Assembly (NCBI RefSeq): GCF_022267315.1
Contig: NZ_JAIKLE010000004.1
Coordinates: forward strand, 124,001 to 188,000
Direction: 5' to 3'
Origin: Maribellus maritimus
GTDB taxonomy: Bacteria > Bacteroidota > Bacteroidia > Bacteroidales > Prolixibacteraceae
DNA length: 64,000 nt
Shown here: piece after piece, positions 8,375-17,382 of the stretch
Layout of the letters: each line of letters starts with the position of its first letter
Position numbering within the stretch: the stretch's first letter is position 1
Translations under genes and position numbers: made by a program
Notes under the pieces: generated by a model
Database searches by the model: none
What the model was told of the DNA's origin: nothing
What the model saw: the letters and a program-made list of their open reading frames with translations, nothing else

Positions 8375-9235
8375 TTATCGAATATTATCCAGGGAAAGAG
8401 ATTGTGTAGAGTGGCCAACCGTAAAAACCGGCATTTCACAGCCGTACACGATTTGAGTAACAAACTGACCGATGCGCCGGTCGGCAAAAATAGATTCCTG
8501 GTGTGTTCGTATGATGATCAAATCAGGATTTTCTTCCGTAATATAATCGAGAATTACTTTGTGCTTGAGTTGGTTGTGTACCTTTAAAATTTCAACTTCA
8601 CACTCCACACCACGTTTGGTTAACATCTCTTTCAGGTGATCAGCATTTTTTCGGGCCAAACTCCTGCCTTCATTGATATCGATGTTTAAGGCCGAAACAA
8701 TTTTGACTTTGGCTTTCCATTTTTTTGCAAAAAAAGTAGCCCAAAATAGTCTTTTTGTTGTGGTTTGCGAAATATCGATTGGGACGACAATTGTTTTAAT
8801 CTTTTTTAATGAGGTCTTTTTGTTGAGAAGTAAAACCGGACAATGTGAGCGAATAATGAGTTTGTTTATCATTGTATTTTTGAGTCCGCTGTCATTTTTG
8901 TCAAGAGCAATAAAATCGTATCCCCCATTTTTTGATTCTTTTATTAAGGTGGATAGTTTTTCTCCTATTTTTATACGCGGAATAAATTCATCCGGCAGTT
9001 CTTTTTTTGTCGTTTTTTTCAGAAAATCGATTAGATTTTGTTTTGCATGATTTTTTATTGAATCCTTCTTTTTGGGCTGAAGTCCCATGGTAAGGAACGA
9101 TGATCTTTCAAGAATATTCAAGAAAAATATTCGCATCTTCAATGGCTTGTGAAAGCGCAGAAATTGTTTTAAAACGGATTTTGCGTTTGAATTTTGAGGG
9201 ATGTATGCCAGTATACTGTTTGACATTTGATTCAT
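8375..9235 (-). CDS. Universal stress protein, first gene of the V-ATPase operon
   Basis: 286 aa with two UspA-like halves (~8-135 and ~145-280). The second half begins KKIKTIVVPIDISQTTTKRL and ends IGQFVTQIVYGCEMPVFTVG, both typical Usp edges. The nucleotide-binding G-x2-G-x9-G-S/T motif is not intact in either half, so it may be a non-ATP-binding member. It is cytoplasmic, with no signal peptide. It stands 26 nt ahead of subunit E and is the promoter-proximal gene. Together with the internal Usp-like gene, the ATPase is bracketed by stress-protein folds. Confidence 0.85.
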   Translation of the reverse strand: MNQMSNSILAYIPQNSNAKSVLKQFLRFHKPLKMRIFFLNILERSSFLTMGLQPKKKDSIKNHAKQNLIDFLKKTTKKELPDEFIPRIKIGEKLSTLIKESKNGGYDFIALDKNDSGLKNTMINKLIIRSHCPVLLLNKKTSLKKIKTIVVPIDISQTTTKRLFWATFFAKKWKAKVKIVSALNIDINEGRSLARKNADHLKEMLTKRGVECEVEILKVHNQLKHKVILDYITEENPDLIIIRTHQESIFADRRIGQFVTQIVYGCEMPVFTVGHSTQSLSLDNIR

Positions 9236-9370
9236 AGCCCCGATTTTTTAGGATTGAACAACAGTGATCGTAGGAAAATGGTTAGTTGCTCAAATTTTTT
9301 AATTAACATATGATACGGAAAAAGTATTCAAGGGTTTACAAAAAAGGTTCAAAAAGCATTATAATTTTGA

Positions 9371-9378
9371 CAAAAATA
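9371..9378 (-). promoter_or_regulatory. Candidate -7 box (TATTTTTG) for the V-ATPase operon
   Basis: On the minus strand TATTTTTG fits the Bacteroidota -7 consensus TAnnTTTG, about 135 nt ahead of the first operon gene. No clear TTG -33 box is present at the usual spacing. The 233-nt gap between 9235 and 9469 is otherwise AT-rich without coding signal. Confidence 0.3.
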
Positions 9379-9468
9379 GTTGAGTCACTTCACTTTGTGA
9401 ATAAAGAATATCAATATCGAAGTGTGGAAATTATTATTTTTAGTTTGCGTTTTGATTTTTTGACAGAT

Positions 9469-10482
9469 TCATGATTGAACGGGTCGAACTTGTATTTTAA
9501 ATGCCTCCACTGGGTTAAGTGTAAAAATTTGATAAATGTCTTGTTGTGACAGACCATTTTTTTCCAACGCAGGAATCAGGTATTCTTCTATTTCGGTGTA
9601 TCCTCTGAAATTTCCACCACCGGGCTCTCCCGGACGATACCATCCTGCATCGTGAGAGAAAAGCAGTTTATGAAGTAATCCTTCTTTTTTCATTTGAAGA
9701 GCAAAATTTACAAATCGGTCCAGTTTCTCCGGTGTGAAATTGTCATATCCAATCCAGGCTCCCATTTGCGCAGCTTCAATTGGTTTGCTTAAATCGCGTT
9801 CGTTATGCGCATGTGTCCAGATAAATGCAGAAGGATGAACACCATAGTTTTTCAGGATTTCCAATTCCTGAAATGCAGGGACGGCCAATCCTGTATGTGA
9901 CATAATTGTTAGTCCGGTCGCTTTATGTGTAATACAGGCAGCTTCAACTACCTTGCGGTTTATTTCTTCCAGGGATGCCCGTTCAACGGCAATTTTAATA
10001 AAACCCGGGTAAACTCCGGTTCCTTCGATTCCGTTTTTTGCCTCTTCAATCCAGCGTTCAGCAAGTTGTTCTGCTGTTTCTGTAAAACCGTGTTCGGGAA
10101 TATATTTTGCACCAACGGCACTGTAGTATCCGGTGTTGATAATGATCTGCAAACCTGATTTCTCCACCAGCATTTTTAATAATTCAGGATCGCGTCCCAA
10201 ATAGGCCGGGGTGCATTCAACTATTGTTTTGTATCCGAGTTTTTTTATTTCCAAAAGATATGGAAGTACTTTTTCAACGACCTCCTCTTTATTCCAGCGG
10301 TGATATCCGGTGCTGTCGGCTCCAATAAAATCAACCAGAATATGTTCGTGGTGTAAGGTTTTCCCGATTTCTTCCGCCGGAATTTCTCCGCTTACAGTGA
10401 TAATTTTTGATTCCTTGCTGTTACACGACAGCAAAAATATAACTGAAAGAAACAGATAAAGGGAATTGATATTTTTCATCAT
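9469..10482 (-). CDS. Phosphotriesterase-family metal hydrolase, lipoprotein
   Basis: 337 aa. An SPII signal ends in the lipobox LLSC (Cys20), so it is predicted to be membrane-anchored outside the cytoplasm. The amidohydrolase/PTE ligand set is complete: H45-E46-H47, bridging Lys163 (GFIKIAVE), His196 (MSHTG), His224 (WTHAH) and Asp278 (FSHDAGWY). Family members are mostly lactonases or esterases, so a lactone substrate is more likely than an organophosphate. An exported form is unusual. It ends with no nearby partner; the next gene (DMT transporter) is 74 nt upstream on the same strand. The exact substrate is unknown. Confidence 0.85.
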   Translation of the reverse strand: MMKNINSLYLFLSVIFLLSCNSKESKIITVSGEIPAEEIGKTLHHEHILVDFIGADSTGYHRWNKEEVVEKVLPYLLEIKKLGYKTIVECTPAYLGRDPELLKMLVEKSGLQIIINTGYYSAVGAKYIPEHGFTETAEQLAERWIEEAKNGIEGTGVYPGFIKIAVERASLEEINRKVVEAACITHKATGLTIMSHTGLAVPAFQELEILKNYGVHPSAFIWTHAHNERDLSKPIEAAQMGAWIGYDNFTPEKLDRFVNFALQMKKEGLLHKLLFSHDAGWYRPGEPGGGNFRGYTEIEEYLIPALEKNGLSQQDIYQIFTLNPVEAFKIQVRPVQS

Positions 10483-10556
10483 AAGTTGCCTGAAATTTTT
10501 TCCAATTTACAAAAACATGTTCATTCGGGAAATAGGGAAAGAAAATATAAGAGCGA

Positions 10557-11462
10557 TTAAATCTTTTTTCTTTTCCTCCAAACAACAAGTATCGCTCCTG
10601 CAAAAACCAACGCTGCTCCCAAAATAGTAATTATTGAGAAACGTTCATGCGCTACCCAGCTGACATCCATTTCAGTTAAAATCCCCATGGTTATAAAAGT
10701 GATCATCGGGTTTACAATGATGATAATACTTACTTTATTGGCTTCGAGATATTTTAGTGCCAACGCCAGACAAGAGTATGCAATAAAAGTATTTGCTCCG
10801 AGGAAGATCATTAAAAGCCACCATGTCCAATGTAAATGAAAAAGCGGTGTTAAGTCAATAAAAGGGATATAAATCAAAGCAGGAAAACCAAACAGGAAAA
10901 GATTTAAACTTTCCGCAGAGTGCCTGATTACCAGTTTTTTTTGTGAAATAGCATAAGTTGACCAGGCAATGGCTCCTGAAATGGTGAATAATACTCCAAG
11001 GTTATATTTTTCCTGACTTTCAAAAAAGGCAGACAACTGGTCGCGGTAAAAAAAAGAGAAACCAATAATAGCTACAGAAAATCCAATGATTTGGTTTCGT
11101 TTAAGTTTTTCCTTAAAAAAAACAAGACCGGCAACCGCAAGAATAATCGGGCCGGTTTGAATAAAAAGTTGTGCATTGCTTGGAGTGGTGTAGTGAATTC
11201 CCAACATATATCCCATATAATTCCAGGAGAGTCCGATTCCGGCCAGTATCAGAAGCAGGGGAGGGCGTCTCAGAATCCGGAAGGAGGAAGGATTCTGGAA
11301 TATTTGCCAAACGGAAAGCATAACAAAAGCCACAGAAAAACGGAACCAAACGATGGTAGCCGGTTCAACTTCCCGCGTAGCTACTTTTAAGGCGATCGCC
11401 AGAAATCCCCAAAAGAAAGCAGTGGTTGAAGCATAAATTATTCCTTTGGTATAGTTTTGCAT
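10557..11462 (-). CDS. DMT-family (EamA) transporter
   Basis: 301 aa with about ten hydrophobic segments in two EamA repeats (~5-140 and ~150-295). The first starts GIIYASTTAFFWGFLAIALK and contains the typical WFRFSVAFVML; the second contains ISGAIAWSTYAISQK and ends with a basic tail WRKRKKI. These inner-membrane carriers export or import small metabolites, and specificity cannot be told from sequence. It lies 69 nt after pheT, separated by a terminator hairpin, and is 74 nt ahead of the PTE-like gene, with which it may be co-transcribed. Confidence 0.88.
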   Translation of the reverse strand: MQNYTKGIIYASTTAFFWGFLAIALKVATREVEPATIVWFRFSVAFVMLSVWQIFQNPSSFRILRRPPLLLILAGIGLSWNYMGYMLGIHYTTPSNAQLFIQTGPIILAVAGLVFFKEKLKRNQIIGFSVAIIGFSFFYRDQLSAFFESQEKYNLGVLFTISGAIAWSTYAISQKKLVIRHSAESLNLFLFGFPALIYIPFIDLTPLFHLHWTWWLLMIFLGANTFIAYSCLALALKYLEANKVSIIIIVNPMITFITMGILTEMDVSWVAHERFSIITILGAALVFAGAILVVWRKRKKI

Positions 11463-11476
11463 ATTTGTTTGTCAGA

Positions 11477-11507
11477 ATAAAAATCCCGGATATTTTGTAC
11501 CCGGGAT
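11477..11507 (-). terminator. Rho-independent terminator after pheT
   Basis: On the minus strand the arms ATCCCGG (101-107 of the 11400s) and CCGGGAT pair over an 11-nt loop, followed by a TTTTATT tract. It begins about 25 nt past the pheT stop and would separate pheT from the DMT transporter. Confidence 0.65.
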
Positions 11508-11531
11508 AACAATATTTATATTGTTTCCGGT

Positions 11532-13982
11532 CTATCTTAATTGTGCATCAAAATCACGTTCAAAAGCGGAAAGCATTTTTTTCATTGTTTTATCAATTTG
11601 CTTGTCCTTTAGTGTTTTATTGTCGTCCCGGAGAATAAAACTAACCGCATACGATTTTTTACCTTCAGGCACCCCTTTTCCTTCATACACATCGAATAGA
11701 TTTACGCTTCGTAAAATCTGACGCTCCACTTTAAAAGCACTTTCTTTTATTTGACTAAATTTAACCGGTTTGTCAATCAACAAAGCCAGGTCTCGTCGAA
11801 CTGCCGGAAATTTGGGCAATTCTTCGAATACTATTTTGTGATTTCGTTTTTCGTAAATAATACGCCCCCAATCTAAATCAGCGTAATATACCGGGTTTTC
11901 GATATCAAATTTTTTGAGCCATTTTTTGGCCACAATTCCAATTTCGAGAATCGTTTTGTTGTTCGATTGATATTGTAATCCTTCATCAAATAGCTCGTTC
12001 TCTGTTTCAGAAAGCTGAAGTTGTTCCGGATTCATACCCAGTTTTTTCAGAATGTTTTCTGCATAAGTTTTTATGCTGTAGAAAGTTGCCGGAGATTCCT
12101 TGTTTGTCCAGCTTTCTTCTGATTTATTTCCGGTAACAAATAAACCCAGATGTTCTTCTTCCCAGTAATTGGTTTCAGGGTGTTCTTTCAGTTCGGTTCC
12201 TTTAAAAAAGTAACAGTTCCCGAACTCATAAAAACTCAGGCTTTTATTCTGGCGGTTGGCGTTGTATGCAATGGCCTCTAATCCTCCAAATAACAAAGAC
12301 TGACGCATCCCGTTCAGGTCGGCACTCAAAGGATTTAATAGTTTTACTGTCTGGTCTTCTTTATATTGTGTTAATCCTTCGTAATAGCCTGCTTTGGTTA
12401 ATGAGTTTGACCATATTTCGTTGAATCCCTGAGAACTAAGCATTTCAGAAACCAGGTTGCGCATCAGGTTCATATCGGGCTGCTCGGCGTATTGTAATGA
12501 TGATTTTACCAGCGAGGGGATTTCAACATTGTTGTACCCGTATATACGCAGGATTTCTTCAATTACATCAGCTTCACGCTGCACATCAACCCGGTAGGGA
12601 GGAACCAGCAAGGACAATCCCTTCTCGGTTTCACTTTCAATTTTTATTTCGAGCGATGTAAGTATTTTTTTGATTTGTTCGGTGCCCAGCTCTTTCCCGA
12701 TGAGACGGGTAACATTTGCGTAGGAAATGTCAACTTTAAAGTCTTCAATAGGTTCGGGATACACATCCACAATTTCAGAGGAAATGGTACCGCCGGCCAA
12801 TTCTTTCATTAACAAAGCCGCACGTTTTAACGCATAAATTACTCCGTTCGGATCAATTCCACGTTCAAAGCGGAACGAAGCGTCAGTGTTTAGCCCATGG
12901 CGACGAGCAGTTTTCCGAATAAAAACCGGATCGAAATATGCGCTTTCCAGAAAAATGTTTTTGGTTGAATCTTTGACTCCTGATTTTATTCCACCAAATA
13001 CACCGCCGATACACATGCCTTCTTCTGTATTACAAATCATCAGGTCGTTTTCATCCAAATCACGTTCAACTTCATCCAGTGTTGTAAATTTGGTTCCGGC
13101 GGGCATTGTTTTTACAATTACCTTCCTGCCTGTAATTTTGTCGGCATCAAAAGCGTGTAAGGGTTGTCCGGTTTCAAAGAGTACGAAATTGGTGATGTCA
13201 ACTACATTACTAATTGGAGTAAGCCCAATTACACGTAATTTATTTTTCAGCCAATCGGGCGATTCTTTGATTTCAACGCCTGAAATGGTTACGGCTGCAT
13301 AACGTTTGCAAGCCTCCGGAGTGCCTATTTCCACCGGAATTTCCAGATCGTGGTTGTCGACTTTAAAATTCTCAACCGATGGACGGGTATATGCTACATC
13401 TTTTGTTTTTTTCAGAAAGGCAGCCAAATCACGCGCCACGCCAATGTGCGATGCTCCGTCGATTCGGTTGGGAGTGAGGTCGATCTCGATCATCCAGTCT
13501 GATTCCACATTGTAATAATCTTTAGCAGCCACTCCTACCTGAACGGAATCTTCCAGAACAATAATTCCTTCGTGGTCCGTTCCGATACCGATTTCATCTT
13601 CTGCACAAATCATCCCCTGCGAAACTTCACCCCTTATTTTTGATTTTTTAATGGTAAACTCATCATCGCCCATGTAAAGTGTTGTTCCTTCGGTAGCCAC
13701 AATAACTTTCTGGCCGGCTGCCACGTTGGGGGCTCCACAAACAATTGGCAGGAGTTCGCCGGTTCCAACATTAACGGTTGTTTTACTCAGGTGATCTGAG
13801 TTCGGATGTTTTTCACAAGTCACCACTTCACCAATAACCAGCCCTTTCATGCCACCTTTTACGGTTTCCACTTCTTCCAAACCACCCACTTCCAAACCGG
13901 TTTGGGTAAGAATTTTAGCTACTTCTTCGGGCGATTCATCCAGTTGGATGTAATCTTTTAACCATTTGTATGATATCTTCAT
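11532..13982 (-). CDS. pheT: Phenylalanine--tRNA ligase beta subunit
   Basis: About 816 aa. It charges tRNA-Phe as (alpha-beta)2. Domains in order are an N-terminal core (MKISYKWLKDYIQ), an EMAP-type tRNA-binding domain (~45-155, VVTCEKHPNSDHLSKT), B3/4 editing (~210-390), B5 (~400-475), the catalytic-like core (~480-700) and the C-terminal FDX-ACB domain (~720-816, FPAVRRDLALLID). An ATG six codons upstream (14000) is possible. The start at 13982 is preferred because all family members begin MKISxxWL and a candidate -7 box at 14016-14023 would leave almost no leader for the upstream ATG. pheS is not adjacent. Confidence 0.96.
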   Translation of the reverse strand: MKISYKWLKDYIQLDESPEEVAKILTQTGLEVGGLEEVETVKGGMKGLVIGEVVTCEKHPNSDHLSKTTVNVGTGELLPIVCGAPNVAAGQKVIVATEGTTLYMGDDEFTIKKSKIRGEVSQGMICAEDEIGIGTDHEGIIVLEDSVQVGVAAKDYYNVESDWMIEIDLTPNRIDGASHIGVARDLAAFLKKTKDVAYTRPSVENFKVDNHDLEIPVEIGTPEACKRYAAVTISGVEIKESPDWLKNKLRVIGLTPISNVVDITNFVLFETGQPLHAFDADKITGRKVIVKTMPAGTKFTTLDEVERDLDENDLMICNTEEGMCIGGVFGGIKSGVKDSTKNIFLESAYFDPVFIRKTARRHGLNTDASFRFERGIDPNGVIYALKRAALLMKELAGGTISSEIVDVYPEPIEDFKVDISYANVTRLIGKELGTEQIKKILTSLEIKIESETEKGLSLLVPPYRVDVQREADVIEEILRIYGYNNVEIPSLVKSSLQYAEQPDMNLMRNLVSEMLSSQGFNEIWSNSLTKAGYYEGLTQYKEDQTVKLLNPLSADLNGMRQSLLFGGLEAIAYNANRQNKSLSFYEFGNCYFFKGTELKEHPETNYWEEEHLGLFVTGNKSEESWTNKESPATFYSIKTYAENILKKLGMNPEQLQLSETENELFDEGLQYQSNNKTILEIGIVAKKWLKKFDIENPVYYADLDWGRIIYEKRNHKIVFEELPKFPAVRRDLALLIDKPVKFSQIKESAFKVERQILRSVNLFDVYEGKGVPEGKKSYAVSFILRDDNKTLKDKQIDKTMKKMLSAFERDFDAQLR

Positions 13983-14015
13983 ATCGAAAAAATTCTGCAA
14001 ATAAAATTGAAGTCA

Positions 14016-14023
14016 CAAAAATA
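14016..14023 (-). promoter_or_regulatory. Candidate -7 box (TATTTTTG) for pheT
   Basis: The minus strand carries TATTTTTG, a TAnnTTTG match 33 nt before the ATG at 13982. This places transcription start near 14010. No -33 element was recognised. Confidence 0.35.
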
Positions 14024-14116
14024 GAGAATTTAACCGGAAAGCGGCGGGGATCATTCAATTAATCTTCTTTCGCTTGAATTTCGAAACGAAAAGTAAACAT
14101 GAGTTGAATTGTTTCT

Positions 14117-15292
14117 CTATTTTCTTGCAGAAATTTTTAAGTTCTGTACAACTTTCCCTTCTTCATCTGCAACATCAAGAACCAGCACTGAGTTTTCAGT
14201 ATGTGCTTTTATAACAGCTTTATTGGCATTGGCAATAATGGGGAAATTTTGTCCGTCGCCTGCCTTTTTGAAAACATGTCGGTGAAGATGCCCGCAAAGC
14301 ATCACATCGATGCCGGCTTTTTCAAGTACCGGTACAAACTTGTCCTTAATCTCCTGTTCGCCGTGCCAGCCACCAAACGGAGGCATATGAACTATCACTA
14401 CGCGATAGGGCGTATCAAGAAAAATATCTTTTTTTACCGCTTCTTTTAACCAGTTTGCCTGTTGAGTGCGGTAGCGGTCGAAAGCCACAATTCTGCTGTA
14501 TTCCAAATCTGAATCGGGTTTGTCCTCTCCACAGTCGAGCACTACAAAACAAACCGGCCCCTGCCTGAACATATAGTACAATTGCTTGGTTGGAGTGGGA
14601 AAGTATCTTGGAAAAGTGGTTGCAAAGTTGCCCCTTGTCTCGTGATTTCCGCGTGCATAATACATTGGTGTTTCACTGGCAAACAATTCTACTGACTTAT
14701 CCAGAAAATCTCCAAATAACTGTTCTTCTGAACGGATATCGTTGGTCATATCACCATTAAAAAAAACAAGATCTGTTTTGCCCCAATCTGTTCCTTTTAA
14801 AAGATTCTCCATTAAGTCATTGTTCCCGTGAATATCATTTATAACCAGAAATGATATGTCGTTTTTTTTCGGATTGTTTGTTGCGAATTCAAAGGGTTTT
14901 TTTCGGTACACATTACTCGCCGCAACAGTTCCATATAAAACTTTGGTACCAACATGGCTTAAAACTTCCTGTGAATAAATCCGGTAACGATACGTTGTAT
15001 TGGGCTCCAAATTGGTTAATGTTACAACATGTACCGAATCTACAACTTTAAAACCAAAACCTTCGGAATAAATACGCGGACGTTCAGTAAGATAGAAATG
15101 AGTGTCGTCATCGGGAGCCAGTTCCACCCACGAAATACCTTTTCGGTTGGTTGTCCAAACAATCGTTACTTCATTTTCGGTTAATGCTTGCAGGTATGGA
15201 CCGTGCGTGATTGAAAATGTTTCTTCCTGTGAAAACAGATTTGAAACAAAAAACAGTAGCAGCGCTGAGATAATCAGGTGAAGTTGTTTCAT
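14117..15292 (-). CDS. Exported metallophosphoesterase with N-terminal FN3-like domain (purple-acid-phosphatase type)
   Basis: 391 aa from the ATG at 15292, chosen because it begins a good Sec signal (MKQLHLIISALLLFFVSNLFS). A longer ORF from 15340 would bury the signal. Residues ~25-125 form a fibronectin-like domain of the purple acid phosphatase N-terminus (HGPYLQALTENEVTIVWTT). The calcineurin-like domain has every metal motif: NDIH (D153, H155), NGD (D181), GNHE (N216, H217), VHMPPFGG and GHLHRH. It should hydrolyse phosphoesters in the periplasm, perhaps scavenging phosphate; the substrate is unknown. It stands between pheT and a P-loop gene on the same strand. Confidence 0.88.
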   Translation of the reverse strand: MKQLHLIISALLLFFVSNLFSQEETFSITHGPYLQALTENEVTIVWTTNRKGISWVELAPDDDTHFYLTERPRIYSEGFGFKVVDSVHVVTLTNLEPNTTYRYRIYSQEVLSHVGTKVLYGTVAASNVYRKKPFEFATNNPKKNDISFLVINDIHGNNDLMENLLKGTDWGKTDLVFFNGDMTNDIRSEEQLFGDFLDKSVELFASETPMYYARGNHETRGNFATTFPRYFPTPTKQLYYMFRQGPVCFVVLDCGEDKPDSDLEYSRIVAFDRYRTQQANWLKEAVKKDIFLDTPYRVVIVHMPPFGGWHGEQEIKDKFVPVLEKAGIDVMLCGHLHRHVFKKAGDGQNFPIIANANKAVIKAHTENSVLVLDVADEEGKVVQNLKISARK

Positions 15293-15382
15293 TTTTTTAT
15301 GATTTTGGAGGTGGAAAGGTAGAAAATATTTGTTGTTCAACAGGGCTTCCCAATGTTAATTTAAAGACAGATTTTTACCATT

Positions 15383-15907
15383 TTAATTCATCTTTTTTAT
15401 CTGTTTTAGAATCATGTCTTTGCGATTTGACAGCGAACCGTAAACTTCAATTAACGTACAATCGAGATCCTGGACCCATTCCCTCAGAATTTCATCAACT
15501 TGTATTCTCAGTTCAGGCAAGTCTGATTCTGCACAGGAAATTATGTCGGGCTCTTCAACCGCGACAAAAACAAGCAGGTCGATTTTGGTCATTGCGTCTG
15601 TTACTTCCCGAAACAGCGACTGGATATCCACTTCTCCAAATTCATCTGATGCCTGGATGTATGCGAGAAGATCGATTGGGCAACGGTCGAAAATAATGTT
15701 GCTTTCGGCAGACACAACTTGCTCTATTGAATATCTTAATTGCACAATATAATCGTCAACATCAGGAATCTCAGAAAAAAAATGGCCGGTTTCTTCCAGT
15801 TCATAATAAGGTTCAGGTTTACAGATATAATCCGGAAATACTTCTCCCAGTTTTTCAATCAATGAACTTTTCCCAACTCTGTGTGATCCGCTTACTGCTA
15901 TTTTCAT
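15383..15907 (-). CDS. Small P-loop ATP/GTP-binding protein (AAA_28-like)
   Basis: 174 aa. Walker A GSHRVGKSSL is at residues 7-16, and the strand NIIFDRCPIDLLAYI resembles the nucleoside/nucleotide kinase-like DR motif. This pattern fits the AAA_28/NadR-kinase-like group often annotated 'ATP-binding protein'. It has no signal peptide or membrane segment. It lies 18 nt downstream of GH28 and 90 nt before the phosphoesterase, yet has no obvious link to either. A kinase role is possible but unproven. Confidence 0.75.
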   Translation of the reverse strand: MKIAVSGSHRVGKSSLIEKLGEVFPDYICKPEPYYELEETGHFFSEIPDVDDYIVQLRYSIEQVVSAESNIIFDRCPIDLLAYIQASDEFGEVDIQSLFREVTDAMTKIDLLVFVAVEEPDIISCAESDLPELRIQVDEILREWVQDLDCTLIEVYGSLSNRKDMILKQIKKMN

Positions 15908-15924
15908 AAAATTGTCAGCAAACT

Positions 15925-17292
15925 TTATTTTTTATCTATTTTAAAGTTTGTCACATTTTTATGAATAAAATGCTCTCCCTCAATTTGATCTACTTTAATA
16001 TTTTTGAGAACAACATTTTTAACCGGAAGTTTATCCTGGGCTAAAATCCGGGAGATAAATTTTACCGAATTTGCCTTTATGTTTTCCAGATAAATATCGG
16101 AAATGGGTGTCAGGCGTTTCTCGTAAGTGGGAACTAAGTCGCGCCACTGGTAGAGCACATCGGTTTCAATTCCGAGAATACCTTCACTCATTTTGTCGGC
16201 CCCGATATTGTTCACATAAATATTTTTCACATAGCCCCCTCTTCGTTCGTTGGTTTTTATAAATACCAGGTGAAACATGTTGGCATCGTCTTTCACTTTG
16301 CAATTGCTCATATAAATATTCTCCACGCCGCCTGATAATTCGCTTCCTATTGCCAGCAGCTGGTGCCCGTTTTTTACCAGACAGTTTCGGATAACCAGAT
16401 TTTTTGTTGGAGTATTTAGTCGCCAGGCATCCTGGTTACGGCCTGATTTTACGGCAATCGCATCATCTCCCTGGTCAAATACACAATCTTCTATCAACAT
16501 GTTTTGACTCATTTCCGGGTCAACTCCATCGTTGTTATGGCCATGCGCATAAACATTCAAATTCCGGATAACCACGTTTTTCGATAAATAAGGGTGAATT
16601 GTCCAAAAGGGGCTGTTTGTAATGGAAAAACCATCGAGTAGAATATTTTCCGACCGGTTAAACTGAATAAAGTGGGGGCGTAAATGGGCCGTGTCGTTTA
16701 CCATTTGGCGTTCTTCCACCGGGACATCTTTTGCTGCAAGATTGTACAACCGTTTTAGACTATTCATATGCGCCGGAGGCCGGGCAAACCATTTTTCCCA
16801 AACATCCATTTGAGCTTTTAGTTTGCCTTCGCCGGTTATGGCTATGTTTTTACATTCGTAAGCGTAAATTAAAGGCGAGTAATTATAGCACTCCATTCCT
16901 TCCCAGGTAGTTTGCACTGCCGGTAAGTAATCCTCAGGATCTCCCGAGAAAAGAAGTACAGCTCCTTTTTTAACATGGATATTTACATTGCTTTGAAAAT
17001 GGATTTTTTTTGTTATCCATTCCCCCTCAGGGATTACAACTGTACCTCCCCCCATTTGATTGGCCTTTTGAATGGCTTTTTTTATGGCTAATGTATTTTT
17101 TTCCTTGTCTTCAGGAATAGCCCCAAAATCAGTGATCGGGAATTTTGGGCAGTTGCTAAAATCAGGGATGGTTATCGCCGGCATTTCAAAAGGTGCTTTC
17201 ACTTTAACCGTAACGATTTTTGGTGACTTGTCTCCATTACATGACAGAAAAACAAATAAAACGATTGGAATAAGCAGAAAAGAATACTTCAT
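15925..17292 (-). CDS. Glycoside hydrolase family 28 (polygalacturonase-like) lipoprotein
   Basis: 455 aa from the ATG at 17292, which opens an SPII signal (MKYSFLLIPIVLFVFLSC); the longer ORF from 17337 adds a non-signal extension. The right-handed beta-helix begins at ~50 (ITDFGAIPEDKEKNTLAIKK). Catalytic patterns are NNDGVDPEMS, DQGDDAIAVKSG, GHQLLAIGSELSGG (usual GHG reads GHQ) and IKTNERRGG. GH28 enzymes cleave galacturonic-acid linkages by inversion; the substrate here may be a pectin or another uronate polymer. It follows the apiosidase-like gene by ~90 nt, and together they suggest processing of a pectin-type side chain outside the inner membrane. Confidence 0.88.
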   Translation of the reverse strand: MKYSFLLIPIVLFVFLSCNGDKSPKIVTVKVKAPFEMPAITIPDFSNCPKFPITDFGAIPEDKEKNTLAIKKAIQKANQMGGGTVVIPEGEWITKKIHFQSNVNIHVKKGAVLLFSGDPEDYLPAVQTTWEGMECYNYSPLIYAYECKNIAITGEGKLKAQMDVWEKWFARPPAHMNSLKRLYNLAAKDVPVEERQMVNDTAHLRPHFIQFNRSENILLDGFSITNSPFWTIHPYLSKNVVIRNLNVYAHGHNNDGVDPEMSQNMLIEDCVFDQGDDAIAVKSGRNQDAWRLNTPTKNLVIRNCLVKNGHQLLAIGSELSGGVENIYMSNCKVKDDANMFHLVFIKTNERRGGYVKNIYVNNIGADKMSEGILGIETDVLYQWRDLVPTYEKRLTPISDIYLENIKANSVKFISRILAQDKLPVKNVVLKNIKVDQIEGEHFIHKNVTNFKIDKK

Positions 17293-17312
17293 TGCAGATG
17301 ATTTTGTTGCTG

Positions 17313-17320
17313 CAAATTTA
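17313..17320 (-). promoter_or_regulatory. Candidate -7 box (TAAATTTG) ahead of GH28
   Basis: The minus strand carries TAAATTTG, matching TAnnTTTG, 20 nt before the chosen ATG at 17292 and inside the alternative upstream ORF extension. It supports the downstream start and a separate promoter for GH28. Confidence 0.35.
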
Positions 17321-17382
17321 ATGTTTTGAATTTGCATAAACCTACCATAATTTGTTTGATTGAAAAAATATGGAAAAAAGAA

